A program made the translations under genes and the position numbers. The notes below the pieces were generated by a model. It was not told where the DNA came from, did not search any database, and worked only from the letters and a program-made list of their open reading frames with translations. 64,000 nt of DNA, taken from positions 100,287 to 164,286 of the forward strand of contig WFMF01000403.1 in NCBI GenBank assembly GCA_011033025.1. Direction: 5' to 3'. Positions 34,801-46,709 of this stretch are shown here, piece by piece. The stretch is from Beroe forskalii (taxonomy: Eukaryota; Ctenophora; Nuda; Beroida; Beroidae). Each line of letters begins with the position of its first letter. The first letter of the stretch is position 1.

Positions 34801-37800
34801 ATCAACATTAAAGACATCGGAATAACCAAGGGAATCGCTGTTATAATTTCAATCGCTTCGTTTTTTGTTGTAAATTTCAAGATCCATAAAAATGGAAGCG
34901 ATTTCATTGGTTATTACACCCCGCGCACGAAAAATAGGCAGTTATTTACAACAATTTGGCAGGGCACACAGTGTAAATGACGTCATTGCGACCGCCTATT
35001 TATTCTGAGAGCATATTTAGCCGAGGTTTTACTCTCATGACTTTATGACCAGTTGACCACCTCCCCTGCAGGCAGGCTACAAGAGCAAGGTGATTGGAAA
35101 GTGGCACTTAGGACACAGACCCCAGTACCTGCCTCTTAACCGAGGGTTTGACGAGTTCTTCGGATCTTCTAACTGCCATTTCAAGGGTAAAATGTCTTAC
35201 AGTTGATATCTAGAAATAATGCGATTTTCAGAGGTGCTCAATCACAGCTGTCTTGGCGTGAGCTATCAAACTAGGGTATACGAAATCGAAGCAACTCATT
35301 CCAAATCCGATTTGATTGTGTGGGCTCTGGTGAGTTGCATGCTGGTACTGCCCAGAACCCATACCTCCACATCCCGAATCATACAGAGTATAGAAACACC
35401 TAACACGTTTTTAGGTCTCTCACTCGATTCAATGCACTCAGGCGACGACATAAAGACCCCGAACATGCCTGTTTACAAGGACGACAAGATGATTGGAAGG
35501 TACTACACCAACTTCACCATCAGCCAGGGACTGAGCAACCTCACGCAGATATTCATTAGAGAGGGCCTGGATTTCATCGAGAAACAGGTCAGTGGATTGA
35601 TAAAGAGTAGATTGAATCAGAAAGTCGGGTAATTTCGAAACCTAGACAGATAAGTTGAACAGAAGTGATATGATATTTAGCAACTTAATCACTGGAAAGG
35701 GCTTGAGATCAACAAAAAATGAGATTATACCAAGTAAATGATCCAGCAATCCCTGGACGACACAGGAATTAATGATTTTCCTTGAAGTTCAACCCTTCAG
35801 TGACATAAGTTCTAACATATTTCGTAGCCATCACATGACGCCCTATTGACTTATTCATGATCCCTAACACTCTAACAGGCTAAGGCAGACAACCCCTTCC
35901 TGCTTTACTGGACTCCTGACGCCAACCACCAGCCGGCATATGCTTCAGAGATGTTCTGGGGCAAAAGCATCAGAGGTGGGTGAAAACTTTTAGCATGAAA
36001 ATCCAGAGATATTTATTATTCTCTTCAGCTTACGTCTTGTAAATTGATTCATTTGACACAGTACTTATAGATTATGGAATGCATGAGAGTAAAGGTCCTC
36101 TAAACCAAAGCGCCCCATACTTAAAATCTTACATTAGGCTGGACCTGTGCCAATGCATCGATACTTCGGAATGGAGGCATTTCACAGTTAACTTACAGGC
36201 AGTAGATATGGTGACTCAGTGATGGAGGTTGACTATGGGGTAGGAGTGATCCTGGCAAAGCTGAAGGAACTGAACATTCATCAGAATACTCTGGTGTTCT
36301 TCTCAAGTGACAACGGTGCAGAGGGTATCGCTAAGAGCTCAGGTAAGCAATTACTTGAGATTTCCTGGTTTCAAAATGAAATGCAAACTCAGCGCAGGAA
36401 TTCTTCAATAGTCTGAATGTTTTGCTATTATTTGAATGTGTAACTATTCTGCCCTCATCCCGAGTCCCGACTCTCTCTTCCTCACTCTGAGTAACACCCA
36501 GTCTTACCAAGGTGGTAGCAACGGCCCCCTACTCTGTGGGAAGCAGACCACCTTTGAAGGTGGTATGAGGGAGCCTGGTATCGCTTGGTGGCCTGGTACC
36601 ATCCACCCTGGTACTGTTACCAGCCAAGTGGGAACCACCATGGACATCCTAGTAACAGCTGCCAATTTAGCCGGCGTCAAACTACCTCAGGATAGAGTCT
36701 ACGATGGGATGGATCTCTTCCCTGTCTTGGTGAGTGGGGTCAAATGGGGACTTGGGATTCAGTGGGGATAGGGGATTCAGTGGGGACAGGGGATTTAGTG
36801 GGGGGCATGGAATTCAGTGGAGACAGGGGATTCGGTGGGACGAGGGATTCAGTGGGGACTGGAGATTCAGTGGGGACTGGAGATTCAGTGGGGATAGGGA
36901 ATTCAGTGGGGATAGGAGATTTAATGGGGATAGGGGATTCAGTGGGGATAGGGGATTCAGTGAGGACAGGGGGTTCAGTGGGGACAGGGGATTCAGTGGT
37001 GACATGGGATTAAGTGGGGACATGGGATTGATTCTGTGGGGACAGGGGAATCAGTGGGGACAAGGAAGTTCAGTGGGGACAGCGGTCCCCTGTCCCAACT
37101 GAACCCCTTTCCCTATTTCATGGAACATCCCTCCTTGTAAATTAATCAGCAATGTTTTCAGTCAGGGAAGGTTGACAGAGTTGAGCGTCCTGTCTGGTAT
37201 TACAGGTACGTTATGAAGTAGAACTCCGAGCAGCTATTATATTGCTTTTCTAATCCAACAATAATCAGTTCTTCTCCTTTGGAGCTGTACGAACTTTTGG
37301 ACGGCATTTTTATCAATCTCCATTTCAAATCACCATTCGTTGAGCAAAATTGCAGTGTGACCATTACAATAGGACTATCACCAAACATGATCTACATGAT
37401 TGCAGAGGGAACGAGTTGTTTGCAGTGAGGGTTGGCAAGTGGAAGATGCACCTGTGGACCTGGAACCACGAGCATTACCAGTTCTGTCCGGGGCAATGGG
37501 TCTGGGATGTCACTACTCCTGACCAGGTACCACCACAATCCACCATCGCAAAATGCTGAAATAGATACTAGAAAAACCGACTGAGAAGAACATGATTATT
37601 GATTATGGTGACATGGTATTCGTAAGTTCGTATAAAAGTAGAAATGGCAGGTGGAGGAGTTATTCTACTTCTCCTGACCGTTATTACCCTCGCACAGGTG
37701 AACAGAACATCTAACCCCGTGGTGTTTGATCTGGACAACGATCCTGGAGAGAAGTACCAGATCACCAAGGGAGACAGGTTCCAAGAGGCTACCGCTCTTA

Positions 37801-38140
37801 TTACACCTTACTTAGAGGAACACCGACAAACCATGGTCAAAGGTATTTTATCTTCTTATTATCTTGTTTCATAAAAGCAATGTTAAAAGGTTACTAAAAC
37901 GCGACCAAAAATACTTGAAATTATATGTTGGAGGCATATTTTGATGAAATCAGCCATGAGGACCATAGGCATAATGGGCCGGATGCAGAAAGAATAACTG
38001 ACAAATACGCAGGTGTACCGTCCCTGAACTACTGTGACGCTATGGTGATGAACTGGGCGCCGCCTGGTTGCGAGGAAATCAACTACTGTCTGCAGGGGCC
38101 CACGACATCTCAAATCAAACTATGTGGATGGGACCACTAA
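31819..38140 (+). CDS. GALNS: N-acetylgalactosamine-6-sulfatase (GALNS), complete, 12 exons
   Basis: Lysosomal sulfatase that removes 6-sulfate from keratan and chondroitin sulfate. Exons: 31819-31951, 33108-33224, 34380-34504, 35072-35186, 35442-35587, 35879-35975, 36199-36342, 36512-36729, 37162-37205, 37406-37526, 37698-37842, 38013-38140. All phases agree; 510 aa, close to the human length. A hydrophobic signal sequence ([15 protein letters not shown]) opens the protein. YMDDMGWGD supplies metal-binding aspartates. CSPSR in exon 2 holds the cysteine converted to formylglycine. [15 protein letters not shown] and [13 protein letters not shown] complete the active site. The C-terminus [10 protein letters not shown] matches the family. 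AATAAA follows at 38324-38329. Intron 1 holds tRNA genes; intron 8 is mainly a minisatellite. No lesions seen. Confidence 0.96.
32312..32383 (+). tRNA. tRNA-Gly (anticodon TCC)
   Basis: 72 bases. The acceptor stem GCGATGG pairs with CCATCGC, followed by discriminator A. The B box is GGTTCGATTCC and the anticodon loop is CTTCCAA. A T run follows within a few bases. Lies in GALNS intron 1. Identical to the copies at 32741 and 32989. Confidence 0.96.
32741..32812 (-). tRNA. tRNA-Gly (anticodon TCC), reverse orientation
   Basis: Same 72-base sequence on the minus strand, antisense to GALNS. Intact stems and pol III boxes. Confidence 0.96.
32989..33060 (+). tRNA. tRNA-Gly (anticodon TCC), third copy
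   Basis: Same sequence, plus strand, ending 47 bases before GALNS exon 2. Its T-rich trailer overlaps the polypyrimidine region of the exon 2 acceptor. Confidence 0.96.
36735..37085. repeat. Minisatellite in GALNS intron 8
   Basis: About 18 copies of an 18-base unit, GGGGATTCAGTGGGGACA with variants. It begins within a few bases of the exon 8 donor (GTCTTG/GTGAGTGGGG). Units contain ATTCAG/TGGGG, similar to both a 3' splice site and the donor-proximal GAGTGGGG. It fills most of the 432-base intron. Confidence 0.92.
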
Positions 38141-38891
38141 ATTCTACAGCCATAGTTATTAACTGTTCTCAACAGTCGAGAATTTAATTCAAATGTGAAA
38201 ACGTTATTGAACGGTTCAAGAACTTATCCTGGAGTCTTTTTGAGGTGGCTTTTAATGCAACTGCAGAGAATCTGGCATTCGAACATTCTTTCTCTGGATA
38301 TTATTACATGCTATCACCTAGAAAATAAAATCATAATTTAATTCAATTGGTACAGTGATTCAAGATTGTTTGATATCGAGATATCATGTACATTAGATGA
38401 AGGAGACTTTACTAAAATTTGGAACAACTTCATTGTTCTCTAAAACGTAGTAGTATACAAGGATTCTGCTTTCAATTCAATTCAATAATTATATCAATTA
38501 ATGATCTCTGCACTCAGCACTGGTATATCAGAATCAAAATAGTAAAACATTCATAGACTGCTACTGCATTTAAAAAGAATGAATCTATACAATATACAAT
38601 GGACGTGATGTGGAGTATCTACCAAAATGAACAGAACAAAAAGCAACATATTTCATTATTAGTGCCCATACTGTATTTGATTAAACTTTCATTTAAATAA
38701 ATTCGCGAATTAATTATCAGCCATCTGTGTTGGTATAGCTCTTAGGCCATAAATTGTCAGTATATTTTATTCATCACCATACATAAATTAATCAAATCAC
38801 CAATCACCATAAAAATGATTAAGAACCATTTAAAAAAGAAATCAGCCAGCAATTATGTAGGCAAATCTCTCCCAAAGCCCCAAAAATTGAT
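38141..38891. other. Convergent 3' intergenic region
   Basis: Between the GALNS stop (+) and the coiled-coil gene stop (-). Holds AATAAA for GALNS (38324-38329) and, on the minus strand, AATAAA at 38766-38771 for the neighbour. Otherwise nothing recognised. Confidence 0.6.
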
Positions 38892-40793
38892 TCAAATGTT
38901 GGGAACTTGTCTAAAATTATCTATGTTCATCAAAACTGCTTTGATGTTCAGCTCAACTAAGCTATTTTTGCATTTATTTTCATTCAGAACTCTTCTGAAT
39001 ATAGATGATGCCTGCTTAAGTTTAGTTTTGGCACCAGGCAAAGTTGACATTCTCTGCAATATGATAGACAGGCTTGTAATAAGCTCAGAGTCACCATCTT
39101 GAGTGAGTTCAATGAATTCTGGGAGACTTGGTAACATTTCCCGAAGAATTGGAGTCGAGGTTTCTGGATCACTTGTTGTCATAATGATAATATTCAGGAT
39201 GCCATTTTGTTGAATCGGATCTTTTAAACTGCTCAGTAAAACCTGGGAAATAAGCTTATCAAGCACAGGAGAAAAGGGGGGGGAAGTGATAAGCACATGT
39301 AAGCCATGAAACTCATTAAACCCCATATTTTGAATCTTTTCATATCATCCACTTAGGGGTGAATTGGATTGGATATAGTTTTAACAGCAAAATAACAGCA
39401 TATCTTCAATCAATATAAAGGAAACAGGTGGCATTGCTCTGGTAAAAAATAAGGAAATAAATCTCAGGTTGACCAAATTCTAAAAATAATTAACCTGGTG
39501 TCCTGCATTGTCAAGAAATATGTCTTGACCACCATCCTGCTGCACATCTATGAGAACTTTCTTCAGAGAATCCAATAGAACTGGTACCTAAGGAAATTTA
39601 TTCTGATCAGTTAAGGTGTATAATGTATTGTTGATTTTCAAGAATGAAATAACATAAATCATTAAAAATTTTGGCAATTTGCCACCACAAATGCATGTTC
39701 AAACTCAAATCCCTTCATCATAGCGTGAAATGTAATCAATATACTCATATAATCATTTGAAAGCCTACTTCATTGTCCTTGATGATGAAATTATCTTTTT
39801 ATATCAACTTACCTGCAGTGAAATTTTAGATAAAATCAGTGAGCTGATTATTCTATTGTGTAGTTGAGCACAATTTACATATTGATTCTCAGAACATAGA
39901 ATATCTGACAACTTCCTTGAAACCATTTTCACGGTTGGATTATTGAACTCGGTGTCATTCATGACTGAAATACACTTGAGTGTCAGTTTTAAAACAGGAT
40001 ACTGGACAACTGCTGAGCTTGTAACAACTTGCCTAAGATAGTTTGTCAATGATGAGAGTAATCCTGAAAATTGATGCTGAAATACTTCCTCAAAAAGGCT
40101 TGAAAAGTGATATCTATCTGTATTAGAAAGTGCTTTCATCAGGAGAATAATAAGTTCCTTGTTATTATTACTGCTATGATCATGTTTTTCTGGCAGTGGC
40201 TTCTCTTTCTTCTTTATCTCAATTGTAGGGCAATTTTTATTTTCCTTATCTTGATTTTCTTGCTGAAGAATTTCTTTGGATTTTATATCTTGTAGTTTAA
40301 TAAGATTTGTTATTCTTCCATTAGCACTAGCAAGCTGCTTCTCTAATTTAGAATTCTTTGATTCCATTAATTCTAAATCACATTTCATTGTGCCATTGGC
40401 TTTTGATATAGTCTGAAATGATTCTTTGAGCCTTTGATTTTCTCTTTTCAAATCTATGATAGACTTTTCTAATGCCTTTATGGTTTCCAACGTACCCTTC
40501 TCAAGTCTTTCCATTTCAATAGCTATTTTATTCTGCAAATTGTTAACCTCTTTCTCCTTCATGTCAATCTTAAGTTGCTGTTTGTTGATGAGCTTCTCTT
40601 TATCTTTAAGACTCATCTCTTTAGCTTTCAATGCACCGACAAGATCTTTCACTTCATTACTCACTGTACTCATTTCATCAATAAAAGAATTTTGAATGAT
40701 TTCATCTGGGGACATATCATCATGTCCCCATATCAGACCATTGCCAAGAATGGAATCTCCAGTGGAATAAGAACCACACTTGTTACTCATCAT
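38892..40793 (-). CDS. Coiled-coil protein with helical C-terminal region
   Basis: Exons: 39813-40793 (327 codons), 39495-39587 and 38892-39311; phases are 0 throughout, 497 aa. Starts MMSNKCGSYSTGDS. Residues about 45-200 are a lysine/glutamate-rich coiled coil (KEMSLKDKEKLINKQQ and following). The rest is leucine-rich helical sequence suggestive of HEAT/ARM-like packing (SSLFEEVF, LLSSLTNYLRQVV, LPSLPEFIELT). I do not recognise the family with confidence; a CCDC138-like or centrosomal protein is one guess. The last acceptor (TTTAATGAG) is weak, so that junction is less sure. A broken copy of the 5' part lies at 58732-59510. Confidence 0.72.
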
Positions 40794-41884
40794 CTAGCAA
40801 GATTTTGTATTTAGTAATAGTATATTTTTCATTTTCTTGTAGCTTGCACTATATTGAGATATTAAATTCAAATGAAACTGTATCAAACCAAAATAAAATT
40901 AAATTGAAAAATTTTTGATGAACACTCTTAATATAAAAAACAGTATACTATAAACTGTTGGATCTTTCAGCCCATGGTTGTGAGAGCCAATGTTGCCAAA
41001 ATTCCTGCAATTCAACTAAGACATACGTTTTTTTAACTCACAGGGACACAGTTGCAACACACCTGTGATGCAAGTAGGACATCCCTGCGATATAACTGAT
41101 AAATGAGTCTTGTTATGTCTCAGTTGTGTTGCAATTGTGTTGTACTTGTTGTCAATTACAGAAAATTCTCACTTATTTTGCAGGCATGTCATAATTTTGT
41201 TGTGTCGCAGGTGTGTCGTACTTGTGTTGCTGGTGTGCTGCAGTTGTGCATTTAAATTATCTGGACTTATAAGGGAACGATTATTTCTCCTCTTTGCCAT
41301 ATGAGCAGCTCATATAGACCGGCTCAATCTGATGATATAATTGCCTTCCCAGGGATAGACCTGTCTTCACTGAATCATCCTGTAGGTGGACATCCTCATT
41401 GTGGAGGAAATCCAAAAAACAGTTTATTTGTTTAGGATCAAGCATATGTATACACAATCTAATGTTCATGTCATTGGCCCGAATGCAGAAGTTAATGATT
41501 TCCCTTATCTTTAAGGAAAAGCCTTAAAATTAAGGGTTTCCTTCAAAAAATGACCTTTTCCCTTGAAACCAGTGGCAAATCTTGGAGAATTTAGGGCGTT
41601 TGAACTCGAAATTATGGTTTTCCGGCACTAGGGCACCCATGCTGGTGTGAACAAGCCATCTCAAGTTCGGAAATATGCATGCAGTACCAAAGTAGAGCGT
41701 CAAGAAGAGGTTCACTAAAACGTAGTGTATTTCTAAGGAAATTGCTTTAAAAATGAGGGAATCCCTTATAATCGAAAGGGAAACCCTTAAAATTGAGGAT
41801 CCTCAGCAAATCCACTACTTTTAAGGGATTCCCTATAAGCTCCTTAAGATTTAAGATACACTTCGGGTTAAGAGGGTAACTTAG

Positions 41885-42785
41885 GGGTGTGATAGGCTTA
41901 CTTAGGAGTGTGATAGGCTTACTTAGGAGTGTGATAGGCTTACTTAGGGGTGTGATAGGCTTACTTAGGAGTGTGATAGGCTTACTTAGGAGTGTGATAG
42001 GCTTACTAAGGAGTGTGATAGGCTTACTTAGGGGTGTGATAGGCTTACTTAGGAGTGTGATAGGCTTACTTAGGAGTGTGATAGGCTTACTTAGGAGTGT
42101 GATAGGCTTACTTAGGAGTGTGATAGGCTTACTTAGGAGTGTGATAGGCTTACTTAGGAGTGTGATAGGCTTACTAAGGGTGTGATAGGCTTACTTAGGA
42201 GTGTGATAGGCTTACTTAGGGGTGTGATAGACTTACTTAGGAGTGTGATAGGCTTACTTAGGGGTGTGATAAGGCTTACTTAGGGGTGTGATAGGCTTAC
42301 TTAGGGGTGTGATAGGCTTACTTAGGAGTGTGATAGGCTTACTTAGGAGTGTCATAGGCTTACTTAGGAGTGTGATCGGCTTACTGAGAGTGTGATAAGC
42401 TTACTTGGGAGTGTGATAGGCTTACTTAGGAGTGTGATAAGCTTACTTGGGAGTGTGATAGGCTTACTTGGGAGTGTGGTAGGCTAACTTAGGAGTGTGA
42501 TAGGCTTACTTAGGAGTGTGATAGGCATACTTACGAGTGTGATAGGCTTACTTAGGAGTGTGAAAGGCCCTTTTTCTTAATCAGTGTGATAAACATTACT
42601 TAGAGTGTGATAGGCTTACTTAGGGTGTGATAGGCTTACTTAGGATATTACTTAGGGGTGTGATAGGCTTACTTAGGAGTGTGATAGGCTTACTTAGGAG
42701 TGTGATAGGCTTACTTAGGAGTGTGATAGGCTTACTTAGGAGTGTGATAGGCTTACTTAGGAGTGTGATAGACTTACTTAGGAGA
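41885..42785. repeat. 21-bp satellite array A
   Basis: About 43 copies of a 21-base unit containing GTGATAGGCTTACTTAGGAG. Its 21-base period keeps reading frames open and yields a false IGLLRSV-repeat protein. Confidence 0.95.
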
Positions 42786-43560
42786 CTTACCTTTCCGCTC
42801 AAAACCCACCCCTTTCCACTCAAAACCCACCCCTTTCCCCTCAAAACCCACCCCATTCCGCTCATAACTCACCCCTTTCCACTCAAAACCCACCCCTTTC
42901 CACTCATAACCCACCCCTTTCCACTCAAAACCCACCCCTTTCCACTCATAACCCACCCCTTTCCTCAAAACCCCACCCCTTTCCACTCATAACCCACCCC
43001 TTTCCACTCAAAACCCACCCCTTTCCACTCATAACCCACCCCTTTCCACTGAAAACCCACCCCTTTCCCCTCAAAACCCACCCCTTTCCACTGAAAACCC
43101 ACCCCATTCCACTCATAACACCCCTTTCCACTCAAACCCACCCCTTTCCACTCATAACCCACCCCTTTCCACTCATAACCCACCCTTTTCCACTCATAAC
43201 CCACCCCTTCCCACTCATAACCCACCATTTCCACTCATAACCCACCCCTTCCCACTCAAACCCACCCCTTTCCACTCATAACCCACCCTTTTCCACTCAT
43301 AACCCACCCTTTCCACTCAAAACCCACCCCTTTCCACCATAACTCACCCTTTCCACTGAAAACCCACCCCTTTCCCCTCAAAACCCACCCCTTTCCACTG
43401 AAAACCCACCCTTTCCCCTCAAACCCACCCTCACTGAAAACCCACCCCATTCCATTCATAACCCACCCCTTTCCACTCAAAACGCACCCCTTTCCACTCA
43501 TAACCCACCCCTTTCCACTCATAACCCACCCCTTTCCACTCATAACCGACCCTATGCTCC
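42786..43560. repeat. 21-bp satellite array B
   Basis: About 36 copies of a 21-base unit containing ACCCACCCCTTTCCACTCAT, alternating with AAAACCC-type variants. Abuts array A directly. Open frames on either strand are repeat artefacts. Confidence 0.95.
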
Positions 43561-43979
43561 TCAAGCGAACTTTTCCTTTACTTTTGGAGCATTTCCCTTA
43601 TTTTTAAGCATTTCCCTTATTTTTAAGCATTTCTTAATTTTAAGGGGATCCCTCATTTCTGCATACGGGCCAATGTCAATGAATTCCATAGGTTTTATTG
43701 AGTTTATGTTTTACCTAATTGGCTTTTATTTATAGGTGGCTTTTCAATGACCAGCCCTTCACACAAAAATGTCAAAGTCGTTTTTTCTAAGGGGTCTGTT
43801 AATAATTCAGGGCCAATAAGGTAAATGTTGTAGTTCTGAATGAGAAAGCAATAACAGTAATGTTTGTTTATGATGGATGAATTGTTTTCACACCAGGGTA
43901 CCCTGAAATCTGCTCCCAACAAAATCACTGCACACTCTGCTGAAAATAATAACTGGCCACAACAACCTCAACAGTCACC

Positions 43980-44215
43980 TTTACAGAGTGAACATGGCCC
44001 TAGAACCAATCTGTGAATATTGTAACCTCCAAAATTCAGGGGTAAACCCAATTTTCTGCCCAGATGAAACAGCAATACACATAATTGAAGATTGCCTAGC
44101 CTTTGCCATTCAAAGAATTCACCACTTTCAAGATCAAACTTGATGATATCATAGGTAGCAACTAACCACTTCCCAAAACACTATGCATTCTCATAAAATT
44201 TGTTGATAGATAAGA
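43980..44215 (+). pseudogene. LINE ORF2 C-terminal zinc-knuckle fragment
   Basis: Encodes broken MALEPICEYC, then CPDETAIHIIEDC, a Cys-His pattern like the C-terminal end of non-LTR retrotransposon proteins. The second copy at 60514-60745 is nearly the same. Fragmentary and frameshifted. Confidence 0.5.
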
Positions 44216-45299
44216 TTGAGCCCAGCAAAACCTCAATCAATGGGAATATTATTTACACAGTCTGGCTGGGTCAGACCTCTCTGTGACTCAATCAGATGAA
44301 GGGAGGTGGTACATAGCCAACTACAGCTGATATCAGACTTAACCTGCAGGCAAGCTCTGACTTGCTTTGCAGTCTGCTTGAAGCCACTGTGTGTTGGTAG
44401 CCTGCTGGTCCAGTGAGGTCCTGGACTGGTAGACTGCTCTCAGCCCAGGATATCCCCGGCAGTTTGGTGGCTTAAAAACCACCCAGGAGTTCACACCCTT
44501 AGCCTAGTGTACAAGGGATAGTCTCCATGCTGAGCATGGCTGACACTGGCCTGGTTGATTAAACTGACTGTGGCACTAAGACTAAGACTAAGGTGAAATC
44601 TGCATTAGTTCTAACAGCATCTTCCTTTAATTTTGTGGCCTGAAATTCACAGTAAAATGCATTGAGTTATGTTTTACACCCATAAAATCATACATAGTAC
44701 TTATACATAGTACTTGGTGCCTACCCTCAGCACATCCCAGATGCTTCATTATATAACCCTATATATATTTTTTTATTGAAACCCACGGTGGGGTACCCAT
44801 AAGGGCTTTGAAATGAAATGAAATTAGAACAATAACAATGAAAAATAAAACCACAGTATATTGAGATGTCCATAAGGGCATGTGTTCACTGTAACCTGTG
44901 GCCTGATTGCCACTGCCCTAACACACACTATGAAAGCACTAAAAAATCAGAAACCACACACACTCAAAAGGGTCGATGGGGACTTGGAGGCAGACGTTCA
45001 GAAAGTCCCATCTGGCGCAGCGCAGGGCGCAAATTCGCAGCAGTATCTGATATCTGAGTGGCTTAATGAGGAGAAGTTCGTGGGATGGTGGGTGATGGAG
45101 TAGGCTGAGAGGATGATGGGGGCATAGTCTGATGTGATGGGTTTGTCTCCCTCTCTCTGCTGGGTCACTTCTTATCTTCTCACGCAGCTGCCTGACAAGT
45201 TCCTTCCTCTCCTCTCTCTCTTAATGGGTTCAGTCAGGGGATATGAACACATGGTCGAATTGAGTTCCGCGCAGGTTCCTTCTGTTCCTCATTACTGCT

Positions 45300-45715
45300 G
45301 CTGCCACTTCACTTCTCTGGAATTTCACCTTCACCGGGCACAGCGATCCAGTCCCAGCACTTCCAACACGGTGACAGTCATTGATGAGAGGATGGGCTGT
45401 TGTAGAACACTAGAACAGCTGATGCTCAACATGTCATCCACTTTAGTCCACAAGTCTTCATTAGCTGAATCTTCACAGCTTTTCTCCTGTCGGTTATCCT
45501 TTACCACTGACTTGACTGCCGCCTTCACTTGCGTTGCAGTAATCCCTGTTTTACCACATTGCTGAAACTCCTGATGTCACTCTTCACATTCGTTTGTACA
45601 GCTTCCATCTGCTTGGACTTGCTCTTCAAGAGGTCTTCTTGGAGTTTCAGCATCGCAGTCTGTTTTGTCCTCACCTCCTGAGTGAATCCCTCAATACGCA
45701 CTGCTGCCAATCATA
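45300..45715 (-). pseudogene. LINE ORF1 remnant
   Basis: Minus-strand frames hold KLQEDLLKSKSKQMEAVQTN, FSNVVKQG, VKAAVKSVVKDN and VLEVLGLDRCAR. This coiled-coil plus RNA-binding layout is typical of LINE ORF1 proteins. Frames are broken. Its relative at 62341-62708 retains RRKAVMVFGLEESANEDL. Confidence 0.55.
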
Positions 45716-46644
45716 GAGTGTCCTTGGTCTTACCCAAAACACAGACCGTTGACAATATGATATTTACATTTGACCAGGAGGCAGGATCGCCTTGTTGCAC
45801 TTCGTTACTGTCGTCTTGTTAACCTCCTCCCACTTCGCTCCTAAAGGCCCACTGAAAACTGAATCCATTTCCTTTTCCAACCCGTACAACATTGTCAATG
45901 CCATTATGTATACACTGTGTAGTACACAGAAAAGCACAAAGAATAGCTGCTGAGTGTGAATTGTAATTTACTGATAACAGAGCTGTTAAATTTACACACA
46001 CAAGAAAACTGATAAGTAGTAATGAGAAAACTGATAAGTAGCAGAGAAAAATATATGTCAAGTTCTGTGCTGTGAAAATTTATAATTGAATTGAATTCAA
46101 CTCTATCATATGATAATAATAATATAATATTATATAACATTTTTGACATGATATCAACTCGAATATTCAACCCAATCTCAAGAAAATTTCGTCAATAATT
46201 TAAAGTACCCTTAGGTCTAGGCACCCACATTTGTTGCTTTCACAATATACAATACATTAATAAATGCAATTTACAAATAAAAATAAATTAAAAGCTATAT
46301 AATAAAACTCAAACTATATGATAAAACTCAAACAATTTAGGTCAACTTTCGAAAAATGCTTTGGAAGTTTGTAAAAAAACAACTCCTTATGCAAAGGGGA
46401 AATGCGGGCGTAGGAAGCGCGGCGCACACCTAAGCATCATGATCAGGTTAGATAAAATGATTAATCCTTTCAAACGCCACGCGCGCATCGGGGCTAGTTA
46501 GCTCAGCGGATCTATTATAACCTTGCCAAACACGTATATCCTTGTGTGGCTCGCGCGCGGCCCGGCGCGCTTCTCCGCACTAGGGAAGCGTTTGCTAAAC
46601 ACGTATATCCCTGTCATGTTTGGCTCGCGCAGTGCGCACAAAGA

Positions 46645-46709
46645 CCTATGCGGGCATAGGAAAGTATTACCAAGCAGTAGAAGTGCAGTGGTTCCTAAGC
46701 CCGCATAGG
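46645..46709. repeat. Short fold-back repeat
   Basis: CCTATGCGGGCATAGG (46645-46660) is followed after 33 bases by CCTAAGCCCGCATAGG (46694-46709), inverted with one mismatch. The word GCGGGCTTAGGA recurs at 9895, 15385 and 63480. Confidence 0.6.

Larger units (their letters stand above)
41474..43673. mobile_element. 2.2 kb TIR element carrying two satellite arrays
   Basis: Ends are TTGGCCCGAATGCAGAA (41474-41490) and TTCTGCATACGGGCCAA (43657-43673), inverted repeats matching at 16 of 17 bases. The sister copy has an uninterrupted site (ATGTCATTGTCAAT, about 60179-60192). Subterminal regions repeat words such as AATTAAGGG and TTCCCTTATTTTTAAGCA. The interior is two tandem arrays and no transposase, so it is non-autonomous. 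The target duplication is unclear (about 2 bases), so the superfamily is open. Confidence 0.72.
40015..46670. repeat. Direct segmental duplication, copy 1
   Basis: Collinear and same-strand with 58732-63490, starting in the coiled-coil gene (GAGCTTGTAACAACTTGCC) and ending near the repeat word TATGCGGGCATAGGA. Large differences are discrete: copy 1 has the 2.2 kb element at 41474-43673 and extra sequence around 44640-45350. Copy 2 has a CA microsatellite, a palindromic MITE and two hairpin elements. No assembly gap separates them. Confidence 0.88.

Noticed and set aside
36734..37102. Glycine-rich GFSGDR repeat protein
   Set aside because: Minisatellite in GALNS intron 8; the real GALNS frame leaves at the donor at 36730.
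41889..42185. 98-aa open frame of repeating IGLLRSV
   Set aside because: It is the translation of a 21-base satellite; the period is a multiple of three, so frames stay open by arithmetic. No start context or composition of a gene.
42774..43564. Glycine/lysine/tryptophan repeat frames on the minus strand
   Set aside because: Also satellite translation (array B); several overlapping frames are open at once.
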